DNA from: CAWABB01 sp963701735
GTDB lineage: Bacteria > Bacteroidota > Ignavibacteria > UBA10030 > UBA6906
DNA length: 64,000 bases
Assembly (NCBI GenBank): GCA_963701735.1
Contig: CAVPBI010000010.1
Location: forward strand, 1 to 64,000
Reading direction: 5' to 3'
Shown: positions 40,420 through 50,552 of the stretch, one piece after another
Numbering within the stretch: position 1 is the first letter of the stretch
Layout of the letters: each line of letters begins with the position of its first letter
Translations under genes and position numbers: made by a program
Notes under the pieces: model-generated
Database searches by the model: none
Told to the model about the DNA's origin: nothing
Seen by the model: the letters and a program-made list of their open reading frames with translations, nothing else

Positions 40420-41443
40420 GTGACCACTTCACACCACCTGGCCCGCCCCGATCGACGGGCGAACTCCGGCCGCGCCACGGTCGGCGCGCGCACCGTACGC
40501 TCGTCGCGCTACCCGAAGCGATGGTCGTCAGCGCGACTTGCCTCCGCGGTCGAGTCGTTTCTCCGGAGCCTTCGATCCCGCCGTCCTGAAACGCGAGGGA
40601 CCTACGAACGATCCCTTCAGGAATTCCTCCGCTGGTCCGGACGGCGGGGCAACCGTCCGCTTCACGGTCGATGAGATCAAGGCCTATAAGCGGCACCTGA
40701 CGCGGCAGCGCGGGCTGTCCGACGTCTCGGTCTCCACCTATCTCACGGCCGTGCGCCGGCTCTGCGGGTACCTGCAGCGTACAGGCGGCATCGCGGAGAA
40801 TCCCGCGCTGGAAGTGTCCGGCAACCCCCGGCCGCGCACACACGCGCGCAGGGCGCTCAGCGTCGCCGATGCGAGGTCCCTTCTGGAATTGCTGCGCGGG
40901 GAGGATGAGCGCGGACGACGCGACGCGGCCGTCATCCGCCTCATGCTCCGCTGCGCGTTTTCGGATGCGGAGATCGTCCGCCTCAACCTCGGCGACCTCT
41001 CACGGACCGGCCGGGTCTGGATGCTCGCGGTCCAGGGGAAGGGGAGGCCATCCAAAGATGCATCCGTCGCACTCCCCGATGATGTCAGACTCGCTCTTCG
41101 GGAGTATCTCCATCGGCGCACAGAGACGGGGCGGGACGAGCCGCTGTTCCTCAGTGCGGGAAACAGCAGCCGCGGCCGCCGAATGACAACCCGGGCTGTG
41201 CGGGACCGCGTCAACGAGTACCTTGAGCTGGCTGGGATCCGGACGGCGCGCACCAGACGGCGGGTGACCCCGCGATCGCTCCGCCATACCGCCGCGCTCC
41301 TTCTGGCGGCGGAAGGCGCACAGCCCGAGGACATCCGGAAACGCCTGCGGCTCGGCACGCTGCAGACGGTGAACGTGTACCTCCAGGCGTCACCACGCCA
41401 CACTTCCCATCACCAAGCATCCGGGAACCCGCCCGGGAACTGA
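40420..41443 (+). CDS. Tyrosine recombinase-family protein with substituted catalytic residues (frame broken near 40645)
   Basis: A GTG start at 40420 opens a basic N-terminus and the SAM-like DNA-binding domain (SAVESFLRSLRSRRPETRGTYE). After a G-run break near 40645 it continues through TVDEIKAYKRHLTRQRGLSD and the catalytic domain. Aligned without gaps to XerD-type proteins, the first catalytic Arg (in TGLR) is Ser (CAFSDAE) and the first His of HxLRH is Arg (PRSLRHT). The second His/Trp position is Leu. The hairpin Lys (VQGKGRP), the Arg-His of LRHT and the Tyr in VNVYLQ remain. The fold is clear but recombination activity is doubtful. It sits between the phosphatase and leuS, 8 bases before the leuS ATG, with no repeats or cargo suggesting a mobile element. 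Confidence 0.78.
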
Positions 41444-41451
41444 GCCAACGC

Positions 41452-44033
41452 ATGCCGTATCCTTTCAAGACCATCGAACCGAAATGGCAATCCCGCTGGG
41501 AGCGAGAGAAGACATTCGCGACGGACACATCCGCCCCGGGCCCGAAGCTCTTCATCCTTGACATGTTCCCGTACCCGTCCGGCGCCGGCCTCCATGTCGG
41601 GCACCCGGAAGGATATACGGCGACGGACATTCTCTCACGCTACAAGCGCATGTGCGGCTACAACGTCCTCCACCCCATGGGGTGGGACGCGTTCGGATTG
41701 CCTGCCGAGCGGTACGCGATGAAGACCAACATCCATCCGCGGCAGACCACGGAAGAGAACATCGCGACGTTCCGCCGGCAGATCAAGATGCTGGGCCTCA
41801 GCTACGACTGGGACCGCGAGGTGGACACCACGGACCCCGGCTACTACCGCTGGACGCAGTGGATCTTCCTCAAGGTCTACGACTCCTGGTTTGATCCGCG
41901 CGCTCGAAAGGCGCGACCGGTCGCCGATCTCGTCCGTGAGTTCGAGTCGGAAGGGAGCGGGAGGCTCCCGGGCGTCGGTCCGTTCACGCCCGACGAATGG
42001 AAGCGCATGACCCGGAAGCAGAAACACGATATCCTTGCAGCCTTTCGCCTCGCATATGTCGCCGAGATCCCCGTCAACTGGTGCGAAGAGCTCGGGACCG
42101 TGCTGGCGAACGAAGAAGTGCCCGAGTGGACGGAAAAAGGGTACACGGTCGAGCGCCGCCCCATGCGCCAGTGGATGATGCGCATCACCGCCTATGCGGA
42201 GCGGCTGCTCGAGGAGGGTGGCGACCTGGACTGGCCGGCATCCACCATGGAACAACAACGGAACTGGATCGGACGGTCGGAGGGGGCGGAGGTCGACTTT
42301 CCCCTCGTCGGGAGGGAGGGTGCGATCCGCGTTTTCACTACCCGACCGGATACTATCTTTGGCGCCACATATATGGTGTTGGCGCCCGAACATCCTCTTG
42401 TGTCGAAGCTCGCCACACCGTCGCAGCGCGGGGCCGTCTCGGCATACGTCGACCAGGCCGCGCGCAAGAGCGAACTGGATCGCGGAATGGACGCCGAGAA
42501 GACCGGCGTCGATACCGGCGGCGTCGTGATCAACCCGGCAACGGGAACCCGAATCCCGGTCTGGATTGCGGACTACGTCCTGATGGGCTACGGGACCGGG
42601 GCCATCATGGCGGTTCCAGGCCACGACGAACGTGACTATCAGTTTGCACGGACGTTCAACCTCCCGATTGTCGAGGTCGTCTCGGGCGGCGACGTCTCGA
42701 CGGCAGCGTTCACCGGGGATGGAGCGGCGGTCAATTCGCACAACGAGGAGGTGTCGCTGGACGGCCTGTCGACCCCCGAGGCCAAACAGCGCATCACCTC
42801 GTGGCTTGCATCGAAAGGCCTGGGCCAGGGCACGGTACAGTACAAGCTCCGCGACTGGCTCTTCTCGCGTCAACGGTACTGGGGCGAGCCGATCCCGATC
42901 ATCCATCTTGAAGACGGCACCATGACGGCCCTCCGGGAGGATCAGCTGCCTCTGCTCCTCCCGGACCTGAAGAAGTTCCAGCCGAGCGGGACGACCGAAT
43001 CCCCTCTCGCGCTGGCGACGGAATGGGTCAACGTCATCGACTCCGAGACCGGCCTGAGGGGGAGGAGAGAGACGAACACGATGCCGCAGTGGGCGGGTTC
43101 GTGCTGGTACTACCTCCGGTACATCGACCCGGACAATACGTCGATGTTCTGCGATCCGGAGCTGGAACGGCGATGGATGCCGATCGACTGGTACGTCGGA
43201 GGTGCGGAACACGCCGTCCTGCACCTGCTCTACGCCCGGTTCTGGCACAAAGTCCTGTTCGACCTGGGCTACGTAAGCACGAGGGAACCCTTCATGCGGC
43301 TGCGGCACCAGGGGACCATCCTGGGCGAAGACTCCAGGAAGATGTCAAAATCCAGGGGCAACGTGGTGAATCCCGACGACGTGGTCGGTGAATACGGGGC
43401 CGATGCGATGCGCCTGTTCGAGATGTTCATGGGACCGCTTGAGGACGTGAAGCCCTGGAGCACCAGGGGCGTGGAGGGGGTTTTCCGGTTCCTGAACAGA
43501 GTCTGGCGCCTCTATACGGATGAGTCAGAACGCCTTGATCCGGCGGTCTCCAGTGTCGCTGTGCCGGCGGCCCTGGACCAGGTCTTCCATGCCACCGTCA
43601 AGAAAGTGGGGGAGGATATCGAGTCCCTCCGGTTCAACACTGCCATCTCACAGATGATGATCTTCGTCAACGAGATGACCAAATCGGAAGCCCGGCCGCG
43701 GGCCATCCTGGAACCCTTTGTGAAGGTCCTTTCCCCCTTTGCGCCGCACCTGGCCGAGGAGCTCTGGGAGAAACTTGGCCACACATCCTCCCTGGCGAAG
43801 GAACCCTGGCCGGTCTATGACGAGTCGAAACTAGCCCGGCAGACCATTGAAGTAGTACTTCAAGTAAATGGTAAAGTGCGCGATACCATTGAAGTTAGCC
43901 TTGATCTTGACGAGAAGATCTCTCGAAGGCTCGAGCTCTCCAGAGCGAGAGCGTGAAGAGGCATATGGAGGGGAAGCAGCTCGTGAAGGCCATTGTCGTG
44001 AAGAACAAGCTGGTGAACCTGGTTGTCCGCTGA
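41452..44033 (+). CDS. leuS: Leucyl-tRNA synthetase (frame broken near 43927)
   Basis: This class I synthetase charges tRNA-Leu. The HIGH site is HVGH in GAGLHVGHPEGYTATD (about residue 50). The KMSKS loop is RKMSKSRGNVVNPDD (about 632). The editing domain is present, including IMAVPGHDERDYQFA. The frame ends early at 43954-43956, but a shifted frame continues with SESVKRHMEGKQLVKAIVVKNKLVNLVVR to a stop at 44031-44033, the expected LeuS C-terminus, so a break lies near 43927. The joined length is about 860 residues, normal. The 3' end carries an AT-rich patch with a short inverted repeat. Confidence 0.95.
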
Positions 44034-44049
44034 AGAGCCTGGTGATCCG

Positions 44050-44880
44050 TTGAAAGAGACCCTTTCGGTAGTCCTGACGACGCTCAACGAGGAGCGAAAC
44101 ATCGACCGGTGTCTCGGGAGCGTGTCCTGGGCCGACGATATCGTGGTTGTGGACTCGTTCAGCCGGGATGCCACTGTCGAGCGGGCCCGCCACTATACCG
44201 CAAGGGTCTACCAGCACGAGTACCCCGGGTCGAGCAGGCAGGTGGAACGCGGGATCACATACGCCACGGGAGACTGGGTGCTGGTGATTGATGCGGACGA
44301 GGAGGTCACTCCCGAGCTCGCCGCGGAGATCCGCCAGATCATCTCGACACCTGCGGAAAAGAGGGGGGCTGTGGGGTACGACGTCCCCCGCAAAGTGAAC
44401 GCCTTCGGGAAGTGGCTGGTCGCGGGCGGATGGTACCCCGACTACCAGTTCCGGTTCTTCAGGAGGGACTCGTACCGCGCCGAGCACCAGGAGGTTCACG
44501 GCGGGTTCGCGCCGACCGGCCCGCGGGGCCGGCTGTCATCCTTCCTGCTGCATTACACCTATGAGACGATACACGACTACATGGCGAAGATCAACGACTA
44601 CACGTCGTTGCACGTGGCCAATATCCTGAAGGAACGGCCGCACGCCGAGGTGCCGTGGCACAAGCTGATCCTCAGCCCGCTCTCGCATTTCCTGAAGATG
44701 TTCGTGTCGAAGAAGGGGTACCGCGACGGATTCCACGGGTTTGTCCTGGCGCTCCTCGATGCCGTCTATGCCCTGCTCCTGTACGCAAAGCTCTGGGAAT
44801 ACGGAATGCGGCAGAAGTCCGGAGGCGGGTTTCTGCCGCCCATCTCGAATGTTGATCTGACGAAGCGAAAGCGGCTCTGA
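44050..44880 (+). CDS. Family 2 glycosyltransferase, LPS core type (WaaE/KdtX-like)
   Basis: The GT2 fold starts LSVVLTTLNEERNIDRCLGSVSWADDIVVVDSFSRDAT and has the metal site VLVIDADEEVTPELA. WYPDYQFRFFRRD and EVHGGF match beta-glucosyltransferases of the LPS core (WaaE type). A C-terminal hydrophobic segment (FHGFVLALLDAVYALLLYAKLWEYG) suggests membrane association. The start is uncertain: TTG at 44050 or TTG at 44023 inside the leuS end. Its stop overlaps the next ATG (TGATG), coupling it to the flippase gene. Confidence 0.85.
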   Translation: MKETLSVVLTTLNEERNIDRCLGSVSWADDIVVVDSFSRDATVERARHYTARVYQHEYPGSSRQVERGITYATGDWVLVIDADEEVTPELAAEIRQIISTPAEKRGAVGYDVPRKVNAFGKWLVAGGWYPDYQFRFFRRDSYRAEHQEVHGGFAPTGPRGRLSSFLLHYTYETIHDYMAKINDYTSLHVANILKERPHAEVPWHKLILSPLSHFLKMFVSKKGYRDGFHGFVLALLDAVYALLLYAKLWEYGMRQKSGGGFLPPISNVDLTKRKRL

Positions 44881-46710
44881 TGGGAACGTATCGCAGGATT
44901 CTGAAGCACCTCAAGCCGTACTGGGCGTCGCTGGGCGTCTCGGTCCTCTGCTCGCTGATGTACTCCGTCTTCAGCGGGTTCTCGATATACCTCACCATCC
45001 CGCTGCTCGAGACGTTGTTCCACGGACCCCAGGCGGCTGCTCCCGCGGGGGCGCAGGGCGCGTCCAGTATCGTCGCCTCTCCGCTCAGCGGGATCGCCGG
45101 GTTCATTCAGGGGCTCGTGTTGCGAGACGATCCGGTCGAGTCTCTCTTCATCATCTGCGTCATCGTCGTGGTGACGTTCCTCCTGAAGAACGTCTTCGGG
45201 TATATCCAGTCGACGGTGATGACGTATGTCGAGCACGGCGTCATCCGCGACATGCGAAACGCGGTGTACGAGCACGTCCACCGTTTGCCGCTCGCGTTCT
45301 TTTCGAACGAGAGGACCGGGGGGCTGATCTCGCGCGTCATCAACGACGTTCCGGTCATCATCTCGGGAATCTCGGCGACCTTCTTCACCTCCGTGCGCGA
45401 GCCGCTTCTCATTGTCGCCTATCTCACGATCGCTGTCTCCATCAGCTGGAAGCTCACGCTGATCTCGTTCGTCGTGCTGCCGTTCATCCTGGCGCTCGCG
45501 GCCATCGTCGGGCTGCGGGTACACAAAGAGAGCGGGCTCGTTCAGGAACGGATCGCCGACGTCACGTCGGTGCTGCAGGAAACGATCTCCGGCGTGAAGG
45601 TGGTCAAGGCGTTCGGGATGGAGGCGTTCGAGAGCGGAAAGTTCGCCGCTGCCAGTCAGGCTCTGTTCCGGACGGTGTTCAGAGTGACGAAGGTCAGGAA
45701 CCTTTCGTCTCCTCTCAGCGAGTTTCTTGGCGCCGTGGCGGGGGCGATTGTCATCTGGTACGGCGGGCTCGAAGTCCTGGGGAACGGCGCTCTCCGTGCC
45801 AGCGAGTTCCTGGGGTTTCTGTTCGCGATCTTCCAGCTGATGCCGCCGGTCAAGGAGCTGAGCACCGTCAACAACCGGATTCAGGAGGCGACGGCGGCAG
45901 GGAGGCGGGTGTTCGATCTTCTCGATACCGAGCCGAACATCAAGAACGTGGAGCACCCCGTCGTCCTGACCGGCTTCCGGGACGCGATCGAGTTCCGGAA
46001 CGTCGAGCTTCCGGTACGGAAGCGATGAGCTTGTGCTCGCGGACATCACCACGAAGGTCGCCAAGGGCGAGGTCGTGGCCATCGTCGGCCCGAGCGGGGC
46101 CGGGAAATCCACCCTGGTGGACTTGATTCCGCGGTTTTACGACCCGACGTGGGGCTCGATCACGATTGACGGGGTCGACCTGCGCGCTGCCGAGATCGCG
46201 TCGCTCAGGGCGCTCATCGGCATCGTCACGCAGGAGACAATCCTCTTCAACGATACCGTCCGGAACAACATCGCCTACGGCCTCGAGGACTGCTCGCTGG
46301 AAAAGGTCATGGAGGCCGCGAAGGCGGCGAACGCCCACCGGTTCATCATGGACATGCCGAAGGGGTACGAGTCGGTGATCGGTGAGCGCGGCGTGAAGAT
46401 TTCCGGCGGTGAACGACAGCGCATCGCCCTGGCCAGGGCGATTCTCAAGAACCCCCCGATCCTGATCCTCGACGAGGCCACCTCGGCCCTTGATACGGAG
46501 TCCGAAATGCTCGTCCAGGAAGCGATCGAGAATCTCATGTCGGGCCGGACGTCGATCGTGATCGCGCACCGTCTCTCGACCGTCCAGCATGCCGACAAGA
46601 TTCTCGTGCTCGAGGCCGGGCGGATCGTGGAATCGGGCAGGCACGACGATCTCATCCGGGCGGAGCACGGGCTCTACAGGAAATTGCATGATCTCCAGTT
46701 CCGGCTCTGA
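44880..46710 (+). CDS. msbA: MsbA-like lipid/LPS ABC exporter (frame broken near 46013)
   Basis: An N-terminal six-helix membrane domain (YWASLGVSVLCSLMYSVFSGFSIYL onward; RLPLAFFSNERTGGLISRV) is followed by an ATPase. It has Walker A VGPSGAGKSTLVD, Q loop IVTQETILF, signature ISGGERQRIALARAI, Walker B ILILDEATSALD and switch His IVIAHRLSTV. The frame breaks near 46013; removing one C gives the continuous FRNVELRYGSDELVLADI. The joined length is about 609 residues. MsbA flips lipid A-core across the inner membrane. The flanking glycosyltransferase and O-antigen ligase-like gene support that substrate. Confidence 0.88.
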
Positions 46711-47983
46711 TGATCCCGCATCCGGGAGGTCCTCCTCCGGAGGGTCGGCTCCTGACGTGTCCGCGGCAGCGTCGGCTGCGGTGAGCGCACGTGCGCCGGG
46801 GACGGGGACAGCCCTTCGGCCTGCCCTCGCGGTCGTCACGCTCATCTTTCTTGCCTCGAGTTATTTTTCGATTGCAGTCAATTCCATCGCCCTGGGGGCG
46901 ATGCTCCTCCTCTGGGCTGTGGCGATGGTCGGCGACCCGTCCCTGCGCCCCGCACGGACGATCCTGGACTATGCCTTCCTCGCGTACGTGGTTGCCGAGC
47001 TGCTGGCCAGCGCATTCTCGCTCGAACCTGCACACTCGTTCATCAATGCAAAGCGTCTGCTGCTGATCGGCATCGTGTACGCGCTTGCATCGACGCTGCA
47101 CGAAGAGCGTGACCAGAAGCGCGCGGTCGCCGTCTTGCTCGGCGCTGCAGGTGTGGTCGGGACGATCGGCGTCGCGAAGATGCTGCTCGGGTGGATCGAT
47201 GCGAATCAGCGGCTCGGGGTGTTCCAGTTCTACATGACGACTGCGGGCGTCATGATGATCGCCGCGTTGCTTCTGATCCCGTTCGCCGTCCATCCCGCAA
47301 CGCCGCGGCGCGTGCGCATCTGGTCGATCGTCGCACTCGTCCCCGTGTTGATCTCGCTGTATGCGACGGTCACCCGCGGCGCATACCTGGCGGTGGTTGC
47401 CGGCGCGATAGCCATCGCCGTCATCCGCAATCGAAGGCTTCTCGTTCCGCTTGCAGCCGTCGTCGCCCTGACGATCATCGTCGCTCCGCCGTTTGTGGAG
47501 AGCAGAATCCGCAGCATCGTCGATCTCCAGCACCCGGAGAATGCGTCGCGGCTTATGGTGTGGACCGCGAGCACGAGGATCGTCGCGGAGTATCCGATCC
47601 TCGGCGTCGGGGATATCGATCTGGGCGCGCTGTTCCGGAGATACGCGCCTCCCGGCTATCCCGACCTCTGGGGCCACGCGCACAACAACGTGCTGCAGTT
47701 CCTCGCGACACTTGGCGTCGTCGGTTTCGCGGTCGTGCTATGGATGTTCGTCCGGGTGTGGACGGCCGCCTGGCGGGTCCACCGCGCATTGAGGGATGCA
47801 TGGTTCGAAGGGTCGGTCGCGCTCGGTGCCCTCGCGGTGTTTGTCGGGGTGCAGGTGCACGGCCTCACCGAGTGGAGCTTCGGGGACCAGGAGGTCGCGG
47901 TGTTGCTCTGGGCGTCGCTGGGACTGGTGATGGCTGTCGCGCGGAGCGGGGGAATCACTGACGTTGTTCGAAGGAGACCATAG
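46688..47983 (+). CDS. O-antigen ligase/Wzy-type polysaccharide polymerase
   Basis: This is a 431-residue polytopic protein with about 10-12 helices and the Wzy_C/WaaL signature. The large periplasmic loop has ENASRLMVWTASTRIVAEYPILGVGDIDLG, and the conserved HAHNNVLQFLATLGVVGF follows. Family members join O-antigen to lipid A-core or polymerise repeats. The ATG at 46688 overlaps the exporter gene by 23 bases; a low-complexity Ser/Ala-rich N-terminus precedes the first helix, so an internal GTG start is possible. The context is a lipopolysaccharide cluster. Confidence 0.82.
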   Translation: MISSSGSDDPASGRSSSGGSAPDVSAAASAAVSARAPGTGTALRPALAVVTLIFLASSYFSIAVNSIALGAMLLLWAVAMVGDPSLRPARTILDYAFLAYVVAELLASAFSLEPAHSFINAKRLLLIGIVYALASTLHEERDQKRAVAVLLGAAGVVGTIGVAKMLLGWIDANQRLGVFQFYMTTAGVMMIAALLLIPFAVHPATPRRVRIWSIVALVPVLISLYATVTRGAYLAVVAGAIAIAVIRNRRLLVPLAAVVALTIIVAPPFVESRIRSIVDLQHPENASRLMVWTASTRIVAEYPILGVGDIDLGALFRRYAPPGYPDLWGHAHNNVLQFLATLGVVGFAVVLWMFVRVWTAAWRVHRALRDAWFEGSVALGALAVFVGVQVHGLTEWSFGDQEVAVLLWASLGLVMAVARSGGITDVVRRRP

Positions 47984-47985
47984 TC

Positions 47986-48312
47986 ATGGAACGCCAGGAG
48001 ATGTATGCGGCACTGTTCAGCCAGCTCGTGGCCATGCTGCACTTCGCCGCGATGCAACAGATGGGGAAGATCAAGAATCCGATGACCGGCACGATCGAAC
48101 GGAACCTGGAGGGGGCCCGTCATACGATCGACACGCTCGACATGCTGCAGGTGCGCACCCGCGGCAACCTTACGCCGGAGGAGGACCAGTTCCTTCGGCA
48201 GATGCTGCAGGAGCTGAAGCTGAACTACGTTGACGAGGTGGCGAAAGGGGACACCCCCTCAGCGAACGGGGATGCGTCGGCGACCCCGGCCGACGGAGGA
48301 GGGGCGTCATGA
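47986..48312 (+). CDS. DUF1844 family protein
   Basis: This 108-residue helical protein opens MYAALFSQLVAMLHFAAMQQMGKI and has NLEGARHTIDTLDMLQVRTRGNLTPEEDQFL, the pattern of DUF1844. The C-terminal 25 residues are low complexity. AAGGAG lies 9 bases before the ATG at 47986. Its last bases overlap the NAD kinase start (ATGA). No function is established for the family. Confidence 0.85.
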   Translation: MERQEMYAALFSQLVAMLHFAAMQQMGKIKNPMTGTIERNLEGARHTIDTLDMLQVRTRGNLTPEEDQFLRQMLQELKLNYVDEVAKGDTPSANGDASATPADGGGAS

Positions 48313-49188
48313 CCATCGGGATCGTCGGAAATCCCGCGAAAGGGGGGCTGTCGGGGGCGGTAGCCGCGTTATTGACCCGGCTGGAGAGCCTCGGGGTCCC
48401 CTTCGTCATCGACCGGAAGCTTGTGCCGCTCCTCGGCCCCGCTGCGACGGCGGACCTGGGGGAAGGCGGCGAGGGATCTTTCGTCCTGCATCGATGAATC
48501 TGACCTTCTGATTGCCTTCGGGGGCGACGGAACGATGCTGGGTATCGCGCGCGAGATCGGCGCGCGCGGAACGCCGCTCCTCGGCGTCAACCTGGGGAAG
48601 CTCGGGTTTCTGGCGGAGGTCAACCCTGACGAGCTCGATGCGGCGATTCCGGAGATCCTGGCGGGCAAGTTCCCGGTGGAAGACAGGACGGTCCTCGAGG
48701 CGACCACGCCGGCCCTTCCGGGGGCGAGGATCACGGCGATCAACGACGTGGTGATCGACAAGTCGCACTCTCCCCGCCTGATCGATCTGGAAACGTATAT
48801 CGACGGGGCATTCGCGGCCACCTATCGCGGCGATGGGCTGATCATCTCCACCCCCACGGGCTCCACGGCGTACGCACTGTCCAATAACGGTCCGATCGTC
48901 ACGCCGGGCAGCGATGTCCTCGGGATTACGCCTATCGCGCCGCACACCCTCGGCGGGCGACCGCTCATCATTCCTGAATGGAGCGTGATACGGATCGTGG
49001 CGTATTCGCCTTCCGACGAGGTCATGGTCTCCGCCGACGGCAAGGTGGAAGTTCTCGCCGCTCCGCCGCTCGAGGTCACGATCAGGCGGGCGGCGCACAC
49101 GGTCAGGCTGCTCCGCAGGCCGGACCGGACGTACTTCGACGTCTTGAGGGCGAAGCTCCTCTGGGTGCAGGACGCAAGGAGAGGGTGA
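48309..49188 (+). CDS. nadK: NAD kinase (frame broken near 48460)
   Basis: It phosphorylates NAD to NADP. The opening TIGIVGNPAKGG is followed, after a break in a G run near 48460, by SCIDESDLLIAFGGDGTMLG, which holds the GGDGT active site. NDVVIDKS and TPTGSTAYALS (the NAD-binding motif) follow. The joined length is about 292 residues, normal for the family. It overlaps the DUF1844 gene. Confidence 0.93.
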
Positions 49189-49205
49189 CGCGCGAGGGAT
49201 GCGGG

Positions 49206-49601
49206 TCAGTTGTTCAGAGCGCCTTCGGCGATCCACGTGCGGACGCCGTTGATCTGGTTCTGGGTGAGCGCGGGCCGGTTGAGGGGCATCCTCGAGCCGA
49301 GGCGTCCCTCGATCCGGAGGACCAGGATGCTCTCGTCGGGCTTCCCCTGAATCACTACCTGCAACGGATTGAATACGAGGTTATCGTAGCTCGTAAGCCG
49401 GAGGCCCGCGGCGGGCTGATTGTCGCCATGGCAGCCTGTGAAAGCGCACGTTTCGTTGAAGAGCGGCTGGACGTGCGCCCCGAAGCTGACATTGTTCGGG
49501 GGAAATACAATGTTGGATCCCGTCGGACTGCTGCTGTCACTGCACTGTATGCCGGTCGCCGCCGCCACCGCCAATCCGGCGACACACAGGAGACGTCTCA
49601 T
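49206..49601 (-). CDS. Exported cytochrome-c-like lipoprotein with CX4CH motif
   Basis: The 131-residue product starts with a lipoprotein-like signal (LLCVAGLAVAAATGIQC, Cys near 20). The mature part has VQPLFNETCAFTGCHGDNQPAAGLRL, where Cys, four residues, then CysHis replaces the usual CxxCH. It ends MPLNRPALTQNQINGVRTWIAEGA, the standard end of planctomycete-type cytochrome c domains, whose Met in SRMPL is the expected axial ligand. It follows the DUF4013 gene by one base, so the two form an operon. A role in electron transfer or haem binding is inferred. Confidence 0.75.
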   Translation of the reverse strand: MRRLLCVAGLAVAAATGIQCSDSSSPTGSNIVFPPNNVSFGAHVQPLFNETCAFTGCHGDNQPAAGLRLTSYDNLVFNPLQVVIQGKPDESILVLRIEGRLGSRMPLNRPALTQNQINGVRTWIAEGALNN

Positions 49602-49602
49602 C

Positions 49603-50272
49603 TCAGACGACCCGCTCCTTTCGCACGATGTCATGGTACAGTATGCCGCTGAGGTACGCCGGCACCATGTAGGAATACAACATGGTGAACAGCACGCCGA
49701 TGATAAACAGGACAACGCCGATCCACGCGAACGACTGGACACCGATCGTAATGAGCACGACCACGAGAACGTTCTGCCAGTTCTTCCCGAAATCCTTGAT
49801 GATGGCTCCGATATCGAGCGCATCGCCGATACTCTCGTTCAGGGCAAACCTGTAGTTGATGATCGGGGAGGCGATGGTCAGCGCGATGCTGTACGGCACG
49901 ATGAGGAGCACGAACCCGAAAAAGTAGACAAGGCTGAAGAGGCCGACGATGTCGCCGGCTTCCGGGCGGTCGGTCAGGATCGCGAGCGGGAACAACGGGA
50001 TCATCAGCAAAATGACAGGGAGGAGGTAGACGAGGTAGACGATAACGATCTTGATCCCCAGAACGAGTTTCTGACCGATGCCGTCCCAGTCGGGCAGCAC
50101 CCGTTCTTCGTTCCTCATGGCCCGCTGCGTGATCTGTATGAAATAGCCGGCGAGGATGAAGAAGCCGATCCCCGACAACGGCAAGGATGCACATCAGGCA
50201 GCCGATGAGGAACTTCACGAACCACTGCGGGTCCTTGAAGGGGAATGTGAATGCGCGCCCGATATCGTCCAT
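49603..50272 (-). CDS. DUF4013 membrane protein (frame broken near 50180)
   Basis: The start MDDIGRAFTFPFKDPQW is the signature of DUF4013. The frame breaks near 50180 and continues GIGFFILAGYFIQITQRAMRNEERVLPDWD, followed by about five membrane helices (IVIVYLVYLLPVILLMIPLFPLAIL and others). The joined length is about 222 residues. The family has no known function. Its stop is one base before the cytochrome-like lipoprotein start. Confidence 0.82.
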
Positions 50273-50363
50273 GTGCAGCCCTGTCGGTGGATGCCAAAAC
50301 CGGAATATCCATTATAATACGAAAAGGGGCATGGATTTTCAATGCACGTGGGAGGCGCGTTTG

Positions 50364-50395
50364 TTTGACATACCTGGAGCATTTTGTTATATTTG
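50364..50395 (+). promoter_or_regulatory. Strong promoter for tRNA-Ala matching both sigma70 and Bacteroidota consensus
   Basis: TTGACA (50365-50370) and TATATT (50388-50393) are 17 bases apart. The same bases also read TTTG (50364-50367), 20 bases, then TATATTTG (50388-50395), the Bacteroidota TTTG/TAnnTTTG form. The tRNA starts 51 bases after the promoter. Confidence 0.8.
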
Positions 50396-50446
50396 TAGGT
50401 TGAACTTGATGATTGGCGCGCTGCCGTCGCCGATCGTCAATTGCGC

Positions 50447-50519
50447 GGGGCTGTAGCTCAGCTGGGAGAGCGCGTGAATGGCATTCACGAGGTCAGGGGT
50501 TCGATCCCCCTCAGCTCCA
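50447..50519 (+). tRNA. tRNA-Ala (anticodon GGC)
   Basis: Acceptor GGGGCTG pairs with CAGCTCC (50512-50518) with one G-U, followed by discriminator A. The D arm has GCTCAGCTGGGAGAGC. The anticodon stem CGTGA/TCACG encloses ATGGCAT, giving anticodon GGC. The T arm has GGGGTTCGATCCCC. CCA is not encoded. Confidence 0.95.
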
Positions 50520-50523
50520 CAAA

Positions 50524-50552
50524 GCCTTCCACTGTTGGTGGAGGGCTTTTTT
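50524..50552 (+). terminator. Rho-independent terminator of tRNA-Ala
   Basis: A 9-10 bp stem (GCCTTCCAC with GTGGAGGGC, one G-U) and a short loop are followed by six T residues, 5 bases after the tRNA. Confidence 0.85.

Noticed and set aside
40420..41443. Integron, transposon or prophage boundary at the tyrosine recombinase
   Set aside because: No att-like repeats, cassettes or phage genes flank it, the neighbours are core genes, and catalytic residues are missing.
46010..46016. Programmed ribosomal frameshifting in the MsbA-like gene (and at the other breaks)
   Set aside because: No slippery heptamer or downstream structure is shared among the breaks, and they occur in unrelated genes at varied GC contexts, which fits sequence errors better.
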